Of a stretch of 64,000 nucleotides of DNA, positions 1 to 8,635 are shown in pieces (position 1 is the stretch's first letter; each line of letters starts with the position of its first letter). The DNA is taken from contig NZ_CP050063.1 in assembly GCF_011604685.1 (NCBI RefSeq), positions 7,419,001 through 7,483,000 of the forward strand, in the 5' to 3' direction. Under the pieces are notes generated by a model that did not search any database, had not been told where the DNA came from, and worked only from the letters and a program-made list of their open reading frames with translations. This DNA is from Spirosoma aureum (GTDB lineage: Bacteria > Bacteroidota > Bacteroidia > Cytophagales > Spirosomataceae). The translations under genes were made by a program, and so were the position numbers.

Positions 1-2
1 GC

Positions 3-50
3 CTGGACGAGCGCGTGTTTCATCATCTGGCGGCTCAGGCATATGCCTGA
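3..50 (+). CDS. Possible 3' end of a gene entering from the left edge
   Basis: The first 50 bases hold an open frame ending in TGA at 48-50 that reads LDERVFHHLAAQAYA. The composition looks like an ordinary protein C-terminus, but only 15 residues are visible, so no family can be named. It would lie upstream of the small gene at 126 on the same strand. Confidence 0.25.
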   Translation: MDERVFHHLAAQAYA

Positions 51-125
51 ACTTAACAAATCCACTCCACGACACCCACCAGGCATGAAACTAAAATTAT
101 AGCCAACCACTTAACTCGACCGATT

Positions 126-479
126 ATGTATTCTCCTGATGTAGCGATGAGTTTAGGCAGTATCATCTATGCCTTGTGTAAACTCGACGGCCGGCTCCAC
201 CAGCAAGCGACTAAAGTAGCTTGTGAGCTGCTGGCCGAATGGCCCTATAGTGATTTAGCGATTGGCGCGCTGTTCTTACGGGACAATGTGGGCGAACCCG
301 CCGAGGAGGCCTGCGCGTTTGGCCTACGCCGGATGGCAGCCAAGCGGGTCGAGCTCACGAAGGAAACCAAAAAACGGTTTGTAACTATTCTGCTGCGTGT
401 GGCGCGGGCACACGATGGAATTTCACGGGAAGAACGGGCCTTCATTCGTCATTTTTGGCGGGAACTGCAACGTATCTAA
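126..479 (+). CDS. Small helical protein, possibly TerB-like
   Basis: A 117-residue protein predicted to be almost entirely helical, without signal peptide or membrane segment. Two spaced acidic motifs, KLDGRLH near residue 20 and HDGISREERAFI near residue 98, resemble the metal-binding pattern of the tellurite-resistance TerB fold, in which D-G and E-E pairs sit in two related helical halves. The length is close to a single TerB domain. This is a fold-level guess from motif spacing; no function is assigned. The gene stands alone, about 75 bases after a possible upstream gene end. Confidence 0.5.
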   Translation: MYSPDVAMSLGSIIYALCKLDGRLHQQATKVACELLAEWPYSDLAIGALFLRDNVGEPAEEACAFGLRRMAAKRVELTKETKKRFVTILLRVARAHDGISREERAFIRHFWRELQRI

Positions 480-1033
480 TCTGATAAACAACTCACTTTC
501 AACCAATAACCTGTTTTGGACTGCTGTCGCAAAACAATCTCCGGCAAAGCTGCTTGACGACTTACCCTGGATAGTTTTAACTGGTTGATTCCGATGACAA
601 GTATTGAACGCATCATACCTTACATAACCGTTGTGGAAATCCTTTTATTCTTACTTAAGCTGCTTAGACCATTTTAGTAGCTGTCCAATATAGCCAGTCA
701 AAAATGTTATAGAACAAGCATAAAAATCAGGAGCACCTGCCTTGGATTTGATATGCTTGTTCTATAGTCGATTAAAGTTGAGCCCTGGAAGTCTAAAAAT
801 TTCGTTGCCAATTGACTACCAGTATTGGTAAAAAAAGTAAAGACTAACTGGTTGTCAAGTCGCCGACTGCTCTGTCGCAGCTAAGCATGGATAAGAAAAA
901 TAGTTGGAGCTGCTGATGATGGTCAATTGATGCAAAATAACTTATAATCATCCTAGTCAAAAATCACCCAACCGTTGAAAATAGCAGTGGTGAAAAAATC
1001 CTGCTTCAAAATTTTTTATAAACCATCCCCTAC
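480..1033. other. Gene-poor stretch with a long perfect inverted repeat
   Basis: No convincing gene is present. The main structure is the inverted repeat at 708-766, listed separately. A 27-codon frame at 594-677 (+) starts with ATG and is hydrophobic towards its end, but it lacks support and is not called. Confidence 0.5.
708..766. repeat. 15-bp perfect inverted repeat (hairpin or cruciform)
   Basis: The arm TATAGAACAAGCATA at 708-722 is matched exactly by its reverse complement at 752-766. The inner bases (AAATC and GATTT) can extend the stem. It has no terminal T tract and is far from any stop codon, so a simple terminator is not the obvious reading. It could be a small non-autonomous element end or a structured RNA. 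Confidence 0.6.
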
Positions 1034-1486
1034 TCAATTAGTACCAAGTGGTTCTGCCAGTCCGATAAGTAGTCCTTCAGGACCACGGAGGTAGCAAAGC
1101 CGATAGGAGTCCTCATACTGAACCACTTCGCCAACCAGCTGCGTGTCGAACTTACGGAGACGGGCGAGCGTTTCGTCAAGGTCTTCCACAGCGAACATGA
1201 CCCGTAGGTAGCCAAGAGCGTTCACTGGAGCGTTCCGATGATCGGCGACGGTAGGCGGGGTAATAAACCGGGAGAGCTCGAGCCGACTGTAACCGTCGTG
1301 GGTGACCATCATGGCGATCTCAACGCGCTGGGAGCCCAGTCCGGTGACTCGCCCGGCCCATTCGCCTTCGACCATGCCTCGCCCTTCGAGCGTCAGACCC
1401 AGCTCAATAAAAAAAGAGACGACCTCATCGAGGGATTCGACCACGATGCCGATATTGTCCATTCGGAGTAATTTACTTTTTCCCAT
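1034..1486 (-). CDS. VOC (glyoxalase/bleomycin-resistance) family protein
   Basis: A 150-residue protein with the vicinal oxygen chelate pattern: an opening strand MDNIGIVVESLDEVVSFFIE, a central segment around the phrase RLELSRF, a second half YLRVMFAVEDLDETLARL, and the closing strand YEDSYRLCYLRGPEGLLIGL. Two beta-alpha-beta-beta-beta modules in one chain are usual for the family, which includes lyases, dioxygenases and resistance proteins. The substrate cannot be read from the sequence. The gene is monocistronic, with about 285 bases of non-coding DNA between it and the next minus-strand gene. Confidence 0.85.
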   Translation of the reverse strand: MGKSKLLRMDNIGIVVESLDEVVSFFIELGLTLEGRGMVEGEWAGRVTGLGSQRVEIAMMVTHDGYSRLELSRFITPPTVADHRNAPVNALGYLRVMFAVEDLDETLARLRKFDTQLVGEVVQYEDSYRLCYLRGPEGLLIGLAEPLGTN

Positions 1487-1770
1487 AACGTACGTATGTT
1501 TTATGAATTAACTTAGGTTTTGTATTTGATGAAGGGCAATCCGCTGAGATTCGCTCTTTTAACTTTTGAGGCCATTCTCTTTCGAATACCCTTTTTTTGT
1601 GTCCTTGACCGTTCCTTCATCGTGTAACTACTGGTTTGCTGTCTGCCTAAGGGCTAAACGATTGTGATGCCAAAATGGATACGATGATCTTCCCTACAAA
1701 ACAACTACACCCTTACATGACTAAAATGAGAATAAAATTTTAGTGCACGTTAGTTTACACCCTGGCAACG

Positions 1771-2271
1771 TCAAAACGTGATGGTTTTGCTGGTGATCAC
1801 CTCCAGCAAGTCCGCGCGGGCAATGCTGAACTGATGAACCGTAGAGTAAGGCCCAGCCGAAAAGACGAGCCGGTAATTACCTTCCGGCAAATCCTGTAGA
1901 TTCAATAGCTGCCATTCCCAGTTGGTCCGCTTGGTCTCGCTGTAAAGGATGTCGTTCCGATCCGTTTTTACCTGTAGCTTCCAGTAGAGCCCATGTCGAC
2001 TACCAATCAATAATTTAAGTAATAATCGATTTTTGGCTGGATACAGAAAGACTTGAAAGTCGGGTTCGTTGGACAGTTGCACGGGTTGCGTATTATGGGC
2101 ATAGGCATCTGGATTTTGATGGGTACGCCAATGGATATGGGGAGATGAGGAACTCATCAGCAATTGACACCTTCCAGGCGTTGACAAAAAGCTCATCAAC
2201 AAAATCAGGATTGTGACAAAGTAAATCCGTACCGATTGGCGGATTGAGTTTTTTCTGGGATAGGTTTTCAT
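1771..2271 (-). CDS. Secreted hypothetical protein
   Basis: A 166-residue protein with an N-terminal signal peptide: basic residues, then a hydrophobic run (IYFVTILILLMSFL) and a likely signal peptidase I site near GRCQ. The mature part has alternating beta strands (DFQVFLYPA, RLLLKLLIG, YWKLQVK) and ends in a segment LPEGNYRLVFSAG like that of small periplasmic beta-sandwich proteins common in Cytophagales. No catalytic motif is visible. It diverges from the AraC-type gene at 2413, with about 140 bases between the starts, so the two could share a control region. Confidence 0.65.
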   Translation of the reverse strand: MKTYPRKNSIRQSVRIYFVTILILLMSFLSTPGRCQLLMSSSSPHIHWRTHQNPDAYAHNTQPVQLSNEPDFQVFLYPAKNRLLLKLLIGSRHGLYWKLQVKTDRNDILYSETKRTNWEWQLLNLQDLPEGNYRLVFSAGPYSTVHQFSIARADLLEVITSKTITF

Positions 2272-2412
2272 AACAGACTGAATTTAGGTAGCTGGATAGT
2301 GGCCAGCCGTCTACTGAATGATGACATCAAAAGTAGCTGATCAGTCCAGGGTAGGATTGTACAAAACGGAACAGAAAGAATGATTGGCTTGATTTAACTT
2401 TGAACCTGGCTA

Positions 2413-3240
2413 ATGAATCGGTTTATGAAGTACCAGGAATTCACACCCACCGGGAGACTTAGTGCTTATGTCCAATGTATCTATCTGTTCGAGTCGGATC
2501 AGTTGACAGGCGTTGATGATATTGTCTTTCCGGGTGGAAGTATGGAAGTAATCTTTAACCTAGGATCCGGCGTATGGAAGACGGCTTCTCAAGGTCTTTA
2601 TAGGCCTACTCCTGTCATCGAATTGTGGGGCCAATTGACTAAACCGCTACCTATCCGGTCGGAAGGAAAAAATCAAATGCTGGGCGTGCGTTTCTATACG
2701 CACGCCATCACTTCTTTCTTCAGGGAAGAAATTTGGGAGCTGAATGATCAGGTTTGCAATGCCATCGACTTCTTCGGCAAATCTATTTACCACCTGCATG
2801 AGCGATTGTTGGATACGCCTTTGCTGACACATCGTATTGACCTGGTGGAACAGTATTTATTGAGCCGGTTGCGCCAATCGAAAGGGCCGGGTATCAAAAC
2901 CAATTTAGTTGGCCAGATCATCAGAGAACTTCAGTCGGATGTACTTTGCGAGGATATCCAATCCATTGCCTCGCGGTACGCGTTGTCACCGCGTTATCTG
3001 CAAACCTTGTTCCTACGGTATACGGGTGTTACCCCCAAAGTTTATCATAAACTCAACCGCTTCCAACGAAGCCTTAAACTGGTCACCAGGCATGAAGTCT
3101 CCCTGACCAGCATTGCGTATGAATGCGGGTATTTCGACCAGTCTCATTTTATCCGTGAGTTTAGATCGTTTACGGGCTTAACGCCATCCGATTTTCTGGC
3201 CGAGTCGTTTCCCGTTTCAGTGGCATTGAGCAACGGGTAA
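2413..3240 (+). CDS. AraC-family transcriptional regulator
   Basis: A 275-residue regulator. The N-terminal half (residues 1-150) has the cupin-like sensor of the Bacteroidota DUF6597 type (TGRLSAYVQCIYLFESD, VFPGGSMEVIFNLG). The C-terminal 100 residues hold two helix-turn-helix motifs: IQSIASRYALSPRYLQTLF, then LTSIAYECGYFDQSHFIREF followed by GLTPSDF, the standard AraC signature. Translation may start at 2413 or at Met5 (2425). A strong hairpin directly follows. Its target is not evident; the divergent secreted-protein gene at 2271 is one candidate. Confidence 0.9.
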   Translation: MNRFMKYQEFTPTGRLSAYVQCIYLFESDQLTGVDDIVFPGGSMEVIFNLGSGVWKTASQGLYRPTPVIELWGQLTKPLPIRSEGKNQMLGVRFYTHAITSFFREEIWELNDQVCNAIDFFGKSIYHLHERLLDTPLLTHRIDLVEQYLLSRLRQSKGPGIKTNLVGQIIRELQSDVLCEDIQSIASRYALSPRYLQTLFLRYTGVTPKVYHKLNRFQRSLKLVTRHEVSLTSIAYECGYFDQSHFIREFRSFTGLTPSDFLAESFPVSVALSNG

Positions 3241-3248
3241 TCGGCTCC

Positions 3249-3295
3249 GGCCTACTTACTTCAGTACAAATTTAATATACTGAAGTAAGTAGGCC
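3249..3295. terminator. Bidirectional hairpin terminator
   Basis: A perfect 18-bp stem (3249-3266 with 3278-3295) and an 11-base A/T-rich loop lie between two convergent genes, nine bases after the AraC stop and 45 bases past the stop of the minus-strand gene. It lacks a long T tract, which is common for Bacteroidota intergenic hairpins. Confidence 0.8.
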
Positions 3296-3340
3296 GTGCA
3301 TTTCTCTCTAGTGGGCAGAGTGCTGGTATAACAGCATAGA

Positions 3341-4111
3341 TCAGGCGAATAGCGGCAGGAAATTCTGGTCTCTTTCGATTGCATTCGCCAGTTTGGCTGC
3401 GTATTCGTACACCTTATTAAATAAAAAGGGTCCCATACTGATCCGTTTCACGCCTAAAGAGCCAAGTTCGGCAAATCCGGGCAGATCGGGCATACACATT
3501 ACATTTACGGGGAGTGCCGTTGTTTTGACAACCTGCTGAATATGCGAGGGATTGGTGATGCCAGGAACAAAAATACCGTCGGCACCAGCCTCTTCATAAG
3601 CTTTGGCCCTGGTAAGGGTTTCTTCAAGTGCGGCAGGTAGACCTAACAAAAAGCCATCTGTCCGGACGTTCACAAATATGGGCACGTTGTTGCGACTGAT
3701 GTGATCTGAAATAGCGGACAAGTTGCTTTCAAACTGCCCGGCAGCCTGAAACTGGCGAGATGGCCCCGGAACTGTATCTTCTAGATTGATGCCAACTACG
3801 CCGATATCAGCCAACTTGTTGATATTCCCGATGATCCCTTCTTTAGTCGGGCTGTAGCCTGCTTCCAGATCAACAGTAAATGGTATGTTGACGGCTGCGA
3901 CCACTTTTTTAGCTACCTGAAGCAGAATATCGAACGGAAGATTCTCCCCGTCCTCGTATCCCAAGGCATTAGATAAGGCGTAGCTGGAAATACCAATGGC
4001 CTGGTACTGTTTAGTCTCAACTAGTTTTGCACTATGTACATCCCAGATATTACCCAGTAAAAAAGGGGTTGAATTGTAGTGCAATCGCTTAAATGTTTCG
4101 TAAGAATTCAT
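3341..4111 (-). CDS. Isocitrate lyase/PEP mutase superfamily protein
   Basis: A 256-residue TIM-barrel protein. Visible superfamily features are the N-terminal YETFKRLHYNSTPFLLGNIW, the metal-site phrase DLEAGYSP near residue 82, GINLEDT near residue 109, the strand IFVNVRTDGF, and GADGIFVPGI followed by PVNVMCMPD. The KKCGH loop of true isocitrate lyases is absent, so it belongs with the PEP mutase/oxaloacetate-hydrolase-like members, which make or break C-C or C-P bonds in small 2-oxo acids. The substrate is unknown. It converges on the AraC gene. Confidence 0.88.
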   Translation of the reverse strand: MNSYETFKRLHYNSTPFLLGNIWDVHSAKLVETKQYQAIGISSYALSNALGYEDGENLPFDILLQVAKKVVAAVNIPFTVDLEAGYSPTKEGIIGNINKLADIGVVGINLEDTVPGPSRQFQAAGQFESNLSAISDHISRNNVPIFVNVRTDGFLLGLPAALEETLTRAKAYEEAGADGIFVPGITNPSHIQQVVKTTALPVNVMCMPDLPGFAELGSLGVKRISMGPFLFNKVYEYAAKLANAIERDQNFLPLFA

Positions 4112-4707
4112 CTTATTCTTAAAGAGTTAAACCTGTTTTGGCAAGCAAAAGTAAGGTTGAGCAATGGGGTGAAATTGTACAAATCGGAACGCCTTGTTAG
4201 TCAGGTTCTGAAAAGGCGGAGGGTCATTCCTCACCAGCGGAGTAATACAGAAATCCACAGCAGCCCTATGTAGTATTCAAAAACGGAGTCCTAGTCCGTT
4301 GGTTGGGTAACGCCAACTAAACGACTTACCAAAGCTTTATTTGCTTGTTTTGACGAGATAGTCCCGATAAGCTGTATTCAATCCATAAGTCAGGTTAGGA
4401 AGAATAGGTAGCTGATTGAAGCGATATATCAGCTATTCTTGGGCCCATTTGTGACGACAGGCCGCTTGCCCCATAACGAAGAAAATAGCCCAACAGTCAC
4501 CGTGTTAACGAGCGAATCAAACCCGGAAGAACTGTTAAGCATCCCTTATAACTACATCTCATAAAAGGCTACTCAAAGTGAGATTACAAAGTTTTCCTGT
4601 ATCTGATTATGAAATGGGGCGTTTGGTGAAACGGACAACATCATTAAAAAACAAATCGTTGGCGACTAGTTATAAAGAATTTATAGATACTATCTTTTCC
4701 TGCTTAC
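4112..4707. other. Gene-poor stretch with a short coding remnant
   Basis: No intact gene. On the minus strand, 4337 to about 4430 reads as a protein tail (LPILPNLTYGLNTAYRDYLV) with no start and an upstream stop, perhaps the end of a lost gene. A TCTCA/TGAGA hairpin at 4557-4583 may be a degenerate copy of the dispersed repeat described under findings. Confidence 0.35.
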
Positions 4708-5418
4708 TTAAGGAAGAGTAGCACAAAAGCCAAGACATTTTTTTAGATCGGCTTCCTGATTGAAATTAATAGAGTTTTCCTTTAAGTATTGTTTAACAGC
4801 CTGTTTGTGTTTAGCGAATAAATTCAGGAAACCGGATTGAGTTGCCATATGAAACTTGCCATTATTATCCCGTATTTTAAACTCAGCTTTTTTGGTAAAT
4901 AGCATATCACTGTGGGCATCTAGGCGGGCTAATGAGCCATTCGTGCCCGAAAAGGTGGTGGTGGTTCGTATCGCTGAGGCCCCCGTTGATTGGTTATAAC
5001 CCCCTTCTTTTTCCCGGTCAATCAAAACCATGGTTCGTTTAATCAGCAATGCAGCCGAACCGTAGGTAGACACCAGCTGCCAATAGGACTTTGGATATTC
5101 GTAGTAGAACGAGTCGGGGCCGATAACCACGAGTTGAACGGTGGGATCGTTTTGCAGCGCCAGTGTATCGCCGGTAGAGTTGATAATAAAATGCATCTCA
5201 CCCAAAAAAAGATTATAGTTAAATCTAGCTGCTGACGACTTGCTGGAGGCATACACAAGCCGCCCCAGGGTAAATTCGGGGTATTGGTAGCGTTTATTGA
5301 ATGAAACGGAATTAGTTAGGTTCTCCCCCGCTTTGACACGGACATATGGGTTGCTTTGAGCAGCAACGATAGCATGGATACCAATCAACAGGAAACGAGC
5401 GAACGATAGAAGTTTCAT
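4708..5418 (-). CDS. Secreted hypothetical protein of Bacteroidota type
   Basis: Start placed at 5418, which gives a clean signal peptide (MKLLSFARFLLIGIHAIVAA, cleavage before QSNPYV); the 14 codons upstream are not signal-like. The mature protein of about 215 residues has a pattern I associate with a conserved Bacteroidota family of unknown role: a start like YVRVKAGENLTNSVSFNKRY, FNYNLFLGEMHFI, GDTLAL, VVIGPDSFYYE and a lysine-rich C-terminal helix. It is predicted to be beta-rich and periplasmic or surface exposed. No enzyme motif is seen. It is transcribed away from the lipoprotein gene at 5753. Confidence 0.7.
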   Translation of the reverse strand: MKLLSFARFLLIGIHAIVAAQSNPYVRVKAGENLTNSVSFNKRYQYPEFTLGRLVYASSKSSAARFNYNLFLGEMHFIINSTGDTLALQNDPTVQLVVIGPDSFYYEYPKSYWQLVSTYGSAALLIKRTMVLIDREKEGGYNQSTGASAIRTTTTFSGTNGSLARLDAHSDMLFTKKAEFKIRDNNGKFHMATQSGFLNLFAKHKQAVKQYLKENSINFNQEADLKKCLGFCATLP

Positions 5419-5752
5419 AGCTGAGCGTAGTAAATTATATAACACATTGGACAACGTCACCGCTTTTCAGGACGGGTCTTAACATGCCGCCTTGGAAAAA
5501 TGGAGCATTTTCAGAATCGGTGTTTCGCCTAAAAGTTCTTCTTTTAGCTAACAGTGAAGGCAAATACGCGGCTCTGGCTGGCTTTATAAGTTCCACAGGC
5601 AGATGGGCGAACTTCCGCCAGTAACCACTTTTACCCTCATTTCCGCCGACTTTAAAGTTAAACCCACCCTCTGTATAGTTGGCCTTAGCCTACCCTTTGG
5701 CTGGTTGTAGCTTTGATCCATCAATCGAAACAAAAACAACTTTATCTCCGAC

Positions 5753-6289
5753 ATGAAAACGGCTAATCTGGTTTTCCTACTCACGGTTTCTGCTACCCTT
5801 TGCCTTTGCTCATGCAGCAAAAAGTCCGACGATGTGATGCCTGCTCAAACCACAAACACATCCCCAACGGCACCGGTAACATCTCAGACAACACCGGCTC
5901 AATCTACAACGCTGGCCCTTGGTGGGTTTCAGGTCAAAGTGGATGGGTATCTCTATACGCCTGACTTGAATTATGCGCTGACGAACTCCCCCGCCGATAA
6001 GGACTACTTCGGCATCTATGGGCTCGACAGTAAAACGGGAAATTTGGTGGCGCTGCTCTTACCCAAAACGGTAGGTGAGGGGACGTTCCCCATTAATAAG
6101 GTCAATATGGGCATCATAACGGTGAACAACTATGATTACTCGACCCGCAATGAGGGCACAGGCACGGTGACGATTACCAAAAAGACGGCCACCAACGTGA
6201 TTGGCACGTTTAGCTTTACGGCTTATGATGCATCGGGTCTGTATAAGGGCACTTTAACGGAAGGGAGTTTCAACGTGGCCTTTAAATAA
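5753..6289 (+). CDS. Putative lipoprotein, unknown function
   Basis: A 178-residue lipoprotein: hydrophobic leader, lipobox LCSC with the acylated cysteine near residue 21, then a Ser/Thr/Pro/Gln linker to about residue 60. The folded part (GGFQVKVDGYLYTPDLNYA, IYGLDSKTGNLVALLLP, GTVTITKKTATNVIGTFSF, GTLTEGSFNVAF) is a repeated beta meander like the small Bacteroidota DUF6252-type lipoproteins whose C-terminal strand carries the phrase ITEGxF. It is probably anchored in the outer membrane. No catalytic residues are seen. The gene is monocistronic. Confidence 0.75.
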   Translation: MKTANLVFLLTVSATLCLCSCSKKSDDVMPAQTTNTSPTAPVTSQTTPAQSTTLALGGFQVKVDGYLYTPDLNYALTNSPADKDYFGIYGLDSKTGNLVALLLPKTVGEGTFPINKVNMGIITVNNYDYSTRNEGTGTVTITKKTATNVIGTFSFTAYDASGLYKGTLTEGSFNVAFK

Positions 6290-6416
6290 TCGACTTGCAG
6301 TAAGTGGTTAGATTTTTATCCAGATTACTCCAGCGAAAAGCGGTCGAAGTAAGTCGGCTCTTTCTCTGGGGTAATTTGCTTATAAGCCCGATCGACTTAT
6401 CATTACCTTATTGTGA

Positions 6417-6701
6417 ATGGTAACCGCCTGGTTTGGTAAGGTGCCGCAGGTAGCCTGTTTATCAGAAGTAGAAATAACCCAGCTGGAGGAATATCAGATT
6501 TCCATTCTTCGGAAAGGAACCGCTTGGGGTATGCCCTATATGGACCCACTTGGACTGTTTGATATTCGCCAGGAAGGAAGCGAATACATTGTTTACAAAG
6601 ATGGGCTTTATGTAGGGAGTATAAACGCGAGCAAGCTCTATTTAAATTTTGCAGGTAAGAGCAAGAACGCTATGATTGCCTCCATTCGAACTTTTCGATA
6701 A
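6417..6701 (+). CDS. Small hypothetical protein
   Basis: A 94-residue soluble protein without signal peptide. It reads as alternating short helix and strands (VEITQLEEYQISILRKG, GLFDIRQEGSEYIVYKDGLY). No family was recognised. The start is the first ATG of the frame; a slightly upstream alternative start is possible because the region before it is also open. A strong terminator hairpin follows the stop codon, which supports it being a transcribed gene. Confidence 0.5.
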   Translation: MVTAWFGKVPQVACLSEVEITQLEEYQISILRKGTAWGMPYMDPLGLFDIRQEGSEYIVYKDGLYVGSINASKLYLNFAGKSKNAMIASIRTFR

Positions 6702-6722
6702 GTAGTATATTGACCTTGTCTT

Positions 6723-6772
6723 AAAAGTGCCAGTCCAAGCGGTGTTCGTAGCGGCTAGGGACTGGCGCTTTT
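6723..6772 (+). terminator. Rho-independent terminator
   Basis: A 14-bp stem with one G-T wobble (AAAAGTGCCAGTCC at 6723-6736 with GGACTGGCGCTTTT at 6759-6772), with a T run at the end of the downstream arm. It lies 21 bases after the small gene ending at 6701. Confidence 0.8.
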
Positions 6773-6946
6773 CCATGAATAATTTTCCTGATATTCAAAG
6801 ACATGACAATCGAAAGTAATACGCTCAATGGACTACATTTAATGTTATTTTCAGAATACTAAAGTCACGGAATATCAATATACGATCCATTCATGTGACA
6901 TACACTCTTTAAAGGCAATTGACGGATTTTACAGTCCCCTGACGGC

Positions 6947-7380
6947 CTACTGTGCCACTGCCATACGAAACGACAACTGTACCTTAGTCGCTTTTTCATG
7001 ATTCAGTTTACCGCGATTTTTACGTCTAATTTCACATATAACCCTGAATCTGGTAATTATTCTTCGTCATCTTCCTGATACAGGCTGACCATGTATTGAT
7101 ACTGAGCATCGTTACTTAACCGCTCCAGTTCGGACTTTACCAGTTGTTTTCTTTCTCGTTTTACTTGTTAAATCGATTAGGGTAGAATCCATTACGATAT
7201 AAAATAGCGAAGTTGATCCATAGCTACCACTGGGCTTCCCTTTAATTATCGGGCTATGTTATTTTCATTCCGGTGATAATGAATCCAATACAACCGTTCG
7301 GACGTTAGAAAACGTTTTCGATATGGCTCAGGGTTATACTGGCCAAATGCACGGGTCAGAATCCCTTAATAATTACCTGG
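6947..7380 (-). pseudogene. Degraded coding region in several frames
   Basis: Reading the minus strand, three separate frames carry protein-like stretches with no start codons: AFGQYNPEPYRKRFLTSERL (about 7250-7340), VKRERKQLVKSELERLSNDA ending at 7057, and RKNRGKLNHEKATKVQLSFR ending at 6947. They follow one another in the same direction, separated by stops and frame changes, as expected of an old broken gene or pair of genes. The family is not recognised. It lies just downstream of the DeoR gene. Confidence 0.4.
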
Positions 7381-7398
7381 AAAGGTAGTGTCAAAGCG

Positions 7399-8154
7399 CT
7401 AACCGATCAGGACCTTGATCCCCCGATCTTCTAAAAGCCGTACTGTTTCGGATGAAATACCCGAGTCAGTAATAAAATAGTGTACCTGGTCCAGGTCACC
7501 AACTTTACCGATGCCCCTCTTTCCTATTTTCGACCAATCGGCCATTACCGCTACATGCTGAGCGGTTTCAATCATTTTTTGATTCAAACTCGTTTCAATC
7601 AGGTTGCTGATTGATAGACCAAAGTCGAAATCAATCCCATCAACTCCGATAAATAACAGGCCACAGGACAAATTTTCCAGCATACGTTCTGCCTGTGAGC
7701 CAACCACGGAGTATGAGTTGGGGCGAATAAGTCCACCCAACTGTAAGACTTCTACATGAGCCCGGTTGCTAAGCTCCTGGGCTACCTTTACCGCTGGCGT
7801 GATAACCGTTAGTGGCTTGCTGGGGTATAAACATCGAGCCAGTTCAAAAACGGTTGTACCCGACCCAATAATGATTGAATCATGCGGGTTGATAAGCGTA
7901 AGAGCTGCTTTAGCGATCTTTTGCTTTTCTTCCGCCTTAATCAAGGCTTTCTCATCAACGGGCTTTTCGTAGGCATACGGATTGGCAAGAGAGCCACCAC
8001 CCCGCGTTCGAAAGATAAGACTTTTGTCTTCCAGGACTTTCAAATCCTTTCGAATCGTTACGCCGGACACGTCCATCAGGTCACTCAACTCCTGGATAGT
8101 TACCCGCCCATACTCCTTTAATTGTTGCAGAATCAGCTGATGTCTTTCAGCCAT
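7399..8154 (-). CDS. DeoR/GlpR-family transcriptional repressor
   Basis: About 251 residues from the preferred start at 8154 (MAERHQLILQQL, the usual family opening; an ATG a few codons upstream is less typical). The N-terminal winged helix reads VTIQELSDLMDVSGVTIRKD, the DeoR signature. The rest is the sugar-phosphate-binding isomerase-like domain, with IIGSGTTVFELARCL, QLGGLIRPNSYSVVG and FIGVDGIDFDFG. Such repressors are usually released by a phosphorylated sugar intermediate. It diverges from the catabolic operon starting at 8636, so it is the likely regulator of that operon. Confidence 0.93.
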   Translation of the reverse strand: MAERHQLILQQLKEYGRVTIQELSDLMDVSGVTIRKDLKVLEDKSLIFRTRGGGSLANPYAYEKPVDEKALIKAEEKQKIAKAALTLINPHDSIIIGSGTTVFELARCLYPSKPLTVITPAVKVAQELSNRAHVEVLQLGGLIRPNSYSVVGSQAERMLENLSCGLLFIGVDGIDFDFGLSISNLIETSLNQKMIETAQHVAVMADWSKIGKRGIGKVGDLDQVHYFITDSGISSETVRLLEDRGIKVLIG

Positions 8155-8635
8155 ACTTCTCATTACCATAAAGTTACGCCTTGCAGCAAGTGCAGATTTG
8201 TGTTGTGTAAAGCACTAATGATGGTTGAAATTACTTTAAATACGCTTTCTCATCAATAAAACGCTTACGAAACCGGCTCAGGAATTTCATAACGCCAGGA
8301 TATTGCTTTGATCCACGACATTACCACGTCACTACTCTACAAACGGTCAGTTCGTACCTAAGAAGCAGGCTAATTACTGTTATCAATGTATCAAAGTTTT
8401 ACATTAGTACTTTCAAAAAATTTAATTAAGTTTTTATTTGTTTCAAAGATGACAAATTTGTTTGTTTGTGGATAGTTAATATTGTTAAAATCCAAATATA
8501 AAGCTCACTGTGTTCTACTATCTAAGGCGTTTGGGTATTCCTTACGGAATAGTTCAGCCTGCCCCATCGGCAGTGACGGTATAACTTAGTGAAGTCAGCC
8601 TTCCTGATCTTACTTCCTAAACCGCTTACTATACC
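8155..8635. promoter_or_regulatory. Divergent control region with candidate operator
   Basis: This A/T-rich gap of about 480 bases separates the DeoR-type repressor (minus) from the six-gene operon (plus) and must hold both promoters. A dyad ATTTGT at 8436-8441 and ACAAAT at 8452-8457, inside a T-rich stretch, is a candidate repressor site. The assignment is inference; no clear match to the Bacteroidota -7 element could be fixed. Confidence 0.4.
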
